Shown here: piece after piece, positions 37,513 to 38,376 of the stretch
Layout: every line of letters starts with the position of its first letter
How positions within the stretch are numbered: position 1 is the first letter of the stretch
Assembly (NCBI GenBank): GCA_910586515.1
Contig: CAJUGL010000033.1
Span: 1-38,376, forward strand
Direction: 5' to 3'
From: an uncultured Acetatifactor sp.
GTDB taxonomy: Bacteria; Bacillota; Clostridia; Lachnospirales; Lachnospiraceae
Length of the DNA: 38,376 nt
The notes under the pieces: generated by a model
The model's input: the letters and a program-made list of their open reading frames with translations, nothing else
What the model was told of the DNA's origin: nothing
Database searches by the model: none
Position numbers and translations under genes: made by a program

Positions 37513-38376
37513 TCTTGGACGTGTAGTTGGTGAAAAGGGAGAGCCAGGGCAGCAGGGACCAAAGGGAAATACTGGCGCTGCCGGTCCCCAGGGACCGCCG
37601 GGAGTGGACAGCACGAGGACAGAGGAAATCTTAGAGATGCTTGGCGGGCTTGGCTTTGGCCAGGATTCGGAAGGGAAGTGGGGATACATTCCCCCTGGTG
37701 CTGATACAGTGGTCCCTTTTAGCGAGGGAGGTTCGCTTCCAGACAATGTTCGTATTATTGAGCTGCAAGCCGTCCCCTTGGCTGGCGGTACAGTCAAGGG
37801 TGGCGGGATGGTATCCGATGGAATGACAATCACCATAGAAGCAGAACCAGATGAAGAGACCAACTTCATCTTTGAGGGCTGGAAGGAAAGCGGAGCAATT
37901 ATCTGTGAAGAATTGCAGTATACATTTCCTGTGTCAGCAGATAGAAGTCTGACTGCGGAATTCTCGGAGGCACAGTACATTCTCGGAGTGGATTGGTGGG
38001 AAACAACGCTGCCATTATCAAAGTACTGGACTTCAGTCGCCTATGGAAATGGGAGGTTTGTTGCAGTTGCTGATAATAGCAATAGTACAGCATACAGCAT
38101 AGACGGCGTCACGTGGATGGAGGCAACACTGCCATTATTTGTAACCTGGACTTCAGTCGCCTATGGAAATGGGAAGTTCGTGGCAATTGCCTACGGTAAT
38201 AAGGCGGCATACAGCGCAGACGGAATTACATGGACGGTGGCAACGCTACCATTATCCCAGAATTGGAAGTCAGTCGTTTATGGAAACGGGAAGTTCGTAG
38301 CAGTTGCCAGCGACAACAGAAATAAGGCGGCATACAGCGCAGACGGAATTACATGGACGGTGGCAACACTGCCATT
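37499..38376 (+). CDS. Tail-tip/adhesin-like protein with collagen, InlB-like and propeller-like repeats, 3' end cut
   Basis: The open frame has 292 codons before the window edge. Domains in order: AEIDLGRVVGEKGEPGQQGP starting a short collagen-like Gly-x-x run (to about residue 35); a diverged copy of the shared module (LGGLGFGQDSEGKWGYIPPG); a Listeria-Bacteroides/InlB-type B repeat (LAGGTVKGGGMVSDGMTITI; FIFEGWKESGAIICEE; YTFPVSADRSLTAEF); then repeats of about 40 residues (W-SVAYGNGKFVAVA...AAYSADGITW) resembling beta-propeller blades. It is probably a receptor- or glycan-binding tip. ATG 37499 lies inside the previous gene. Confidence 0.8.
   Translation, partial: MAEIDLGRVVGEKGEPGQQGPKGNTGAAGPQGPPGVDSTRTEEILEMLGGLGFGQDSEGKWGYIPPGADTVVPFSEGGSLPDNVRIIELQAVPLAGGTVKGGGMVSDGMTITIEAEPDEETNFIFEGWKESGAIICEELQYTFPVSADRSLTAEFSEAQYILGVDWWETTLPLSKYWTSVAYGNGRFVAVADNSNSTAYSIDGVTWMEATLPLFVTWTSVAYGNGKFVAIAYGNKAAYSADGITWTVATLPLSQNWKSVVYGNGKFVAVASDNRNKAAYSADGITWTVATLP
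38009..38376 (+). repeat. Tandem propeller-type DNA repeats, about 120 bp each
   Basis: CTGCCATTA-like anchors recur at 38009, 38129, 38246 and 38369 (periods 120, 117, 123). Units share long identical stretches, for example around GGCGGCATACAGCGCAGACG in the second and third. The array continues past the window. Confidence 0.85.

Larger units (their letters stand above)
1..38376. mobile_element. Prophage or temperate phage genome, partial, contractile-tailed
   Basis: Nearly every gene fits one temperate phage order: repressor and Cro-like protein, early/replication genes, ArpU/RinA-like activator, terminases, portal, scaffold, capsid, connectors, sheath, tube, tape measure, baseplate, fibres. 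A tail sheath gene and an XkdK-XkdU-like set show a contractile tail. Both ends run past the window, so attachment sites, integrase and lysis genes cannot be assessed. Whether it is integrated or a free phage genome cannot be decided from this piece. Confidence 0.95.

Noticed and set aside
1..38376. CRISPR array, tRNA or rRNA genes, insertion sequence, reverse transcriptase or diversity-generating retroelement
   Set aside because: No regularly spaced short repeats, no cloverleaf, no transposase and no reverse transcriptase motif seen on either strand; the repeats in the tail genes are coding repeats.

Overview
The window is most of a temperate phage (prophage) with a contractile, PBSX-like (myovirus-type) tail. 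It runs from the immunity region almost to the end of the tail genes and is cut at both edges: the repressor lacks its C-terminus at base 1, and a tail-tip or fibre gene is still open at base 38376. No integrase, lysis cassette, tRNA, rRNA or CRISPR array is visible. AGGAGG-type ribosome binding sites, frequent TTG/GTG starts, moderate GC, and protein families typical of gut Clostridia (PcfJ, DUF7666, ArpU/RinA-like regulator, GP20 scaffold, XkdK-XkdU tail set) suggest a Lachnospiraceae-like Firmicutes host. This host call is inference.

Layout. 1-703: a leftward CI/LexA-like repressor and a divergent promoter/operator region. 704-2983: a mosaic of very small genes on alternating strands. It holds a Cro-like protein, a leftward two-gene cassette with its own near-consensus promoter (1136-1973), and two leftward mini-genes driven by duplicated 66-bp promoter/leader copies. 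2984-14097: the rightward early operon, with small unknowns, a zinc ribbon, an excisionase-like HTH protein, a degenerate RNase H-fold protein, a DUF7666 protein, PcfJ, a ParB-like HTH protein, an HNH-like zinc protein, a DnaD-like replication initiator and an ASCH protein. 14205-14609: a second, leftward XRE repressor with a 10-bp inverted-repeat operator. 14725-15141: an ArpU/RinA-like late activator, followed by a candidate late promoter and a strong terminator. 15309-22706: packaging and head (TerS, TerL, SPP1-type portal, a MuF minor head protein with a C-terminal toxin domain, GP20 scaffold, SU10-like major capsid protein). 22731-25301: capsid accessory and head-tail connector genes. 25304-38376: contractile tail (sheath, two tandem tube paralogues, chaperone with a -1 frameshift, tape measure, LysM hub, baseplate XkdQ-XkdU set, fibres).

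How it works together. The two repressors and the Cro-like protein should control the lysogeny decision. Early genes replicate the genome and end in a late activator, which would switch on the head and tail operon from the extended -10 promoter just before terS. Against that plan, several pieces look like independent cargo: the leftward cassette at 1136-1973, the duplicated-promoter mini-genes, the MuF toxin with a separately terminated downstream gene, and the shuffled tail-tip modules.

The most notable items are (i) the MuF-toxin fusion and its structured-element/terminator-bounded neighbour, (ii) a family of four long palindromes placed just before the ribosome binding sites of four early genes, (iii) the 65/66-identical duplicated promoter/hairpin leaders, and (iv) the constitutively promoted membrane-protein cassette in the immunity region.
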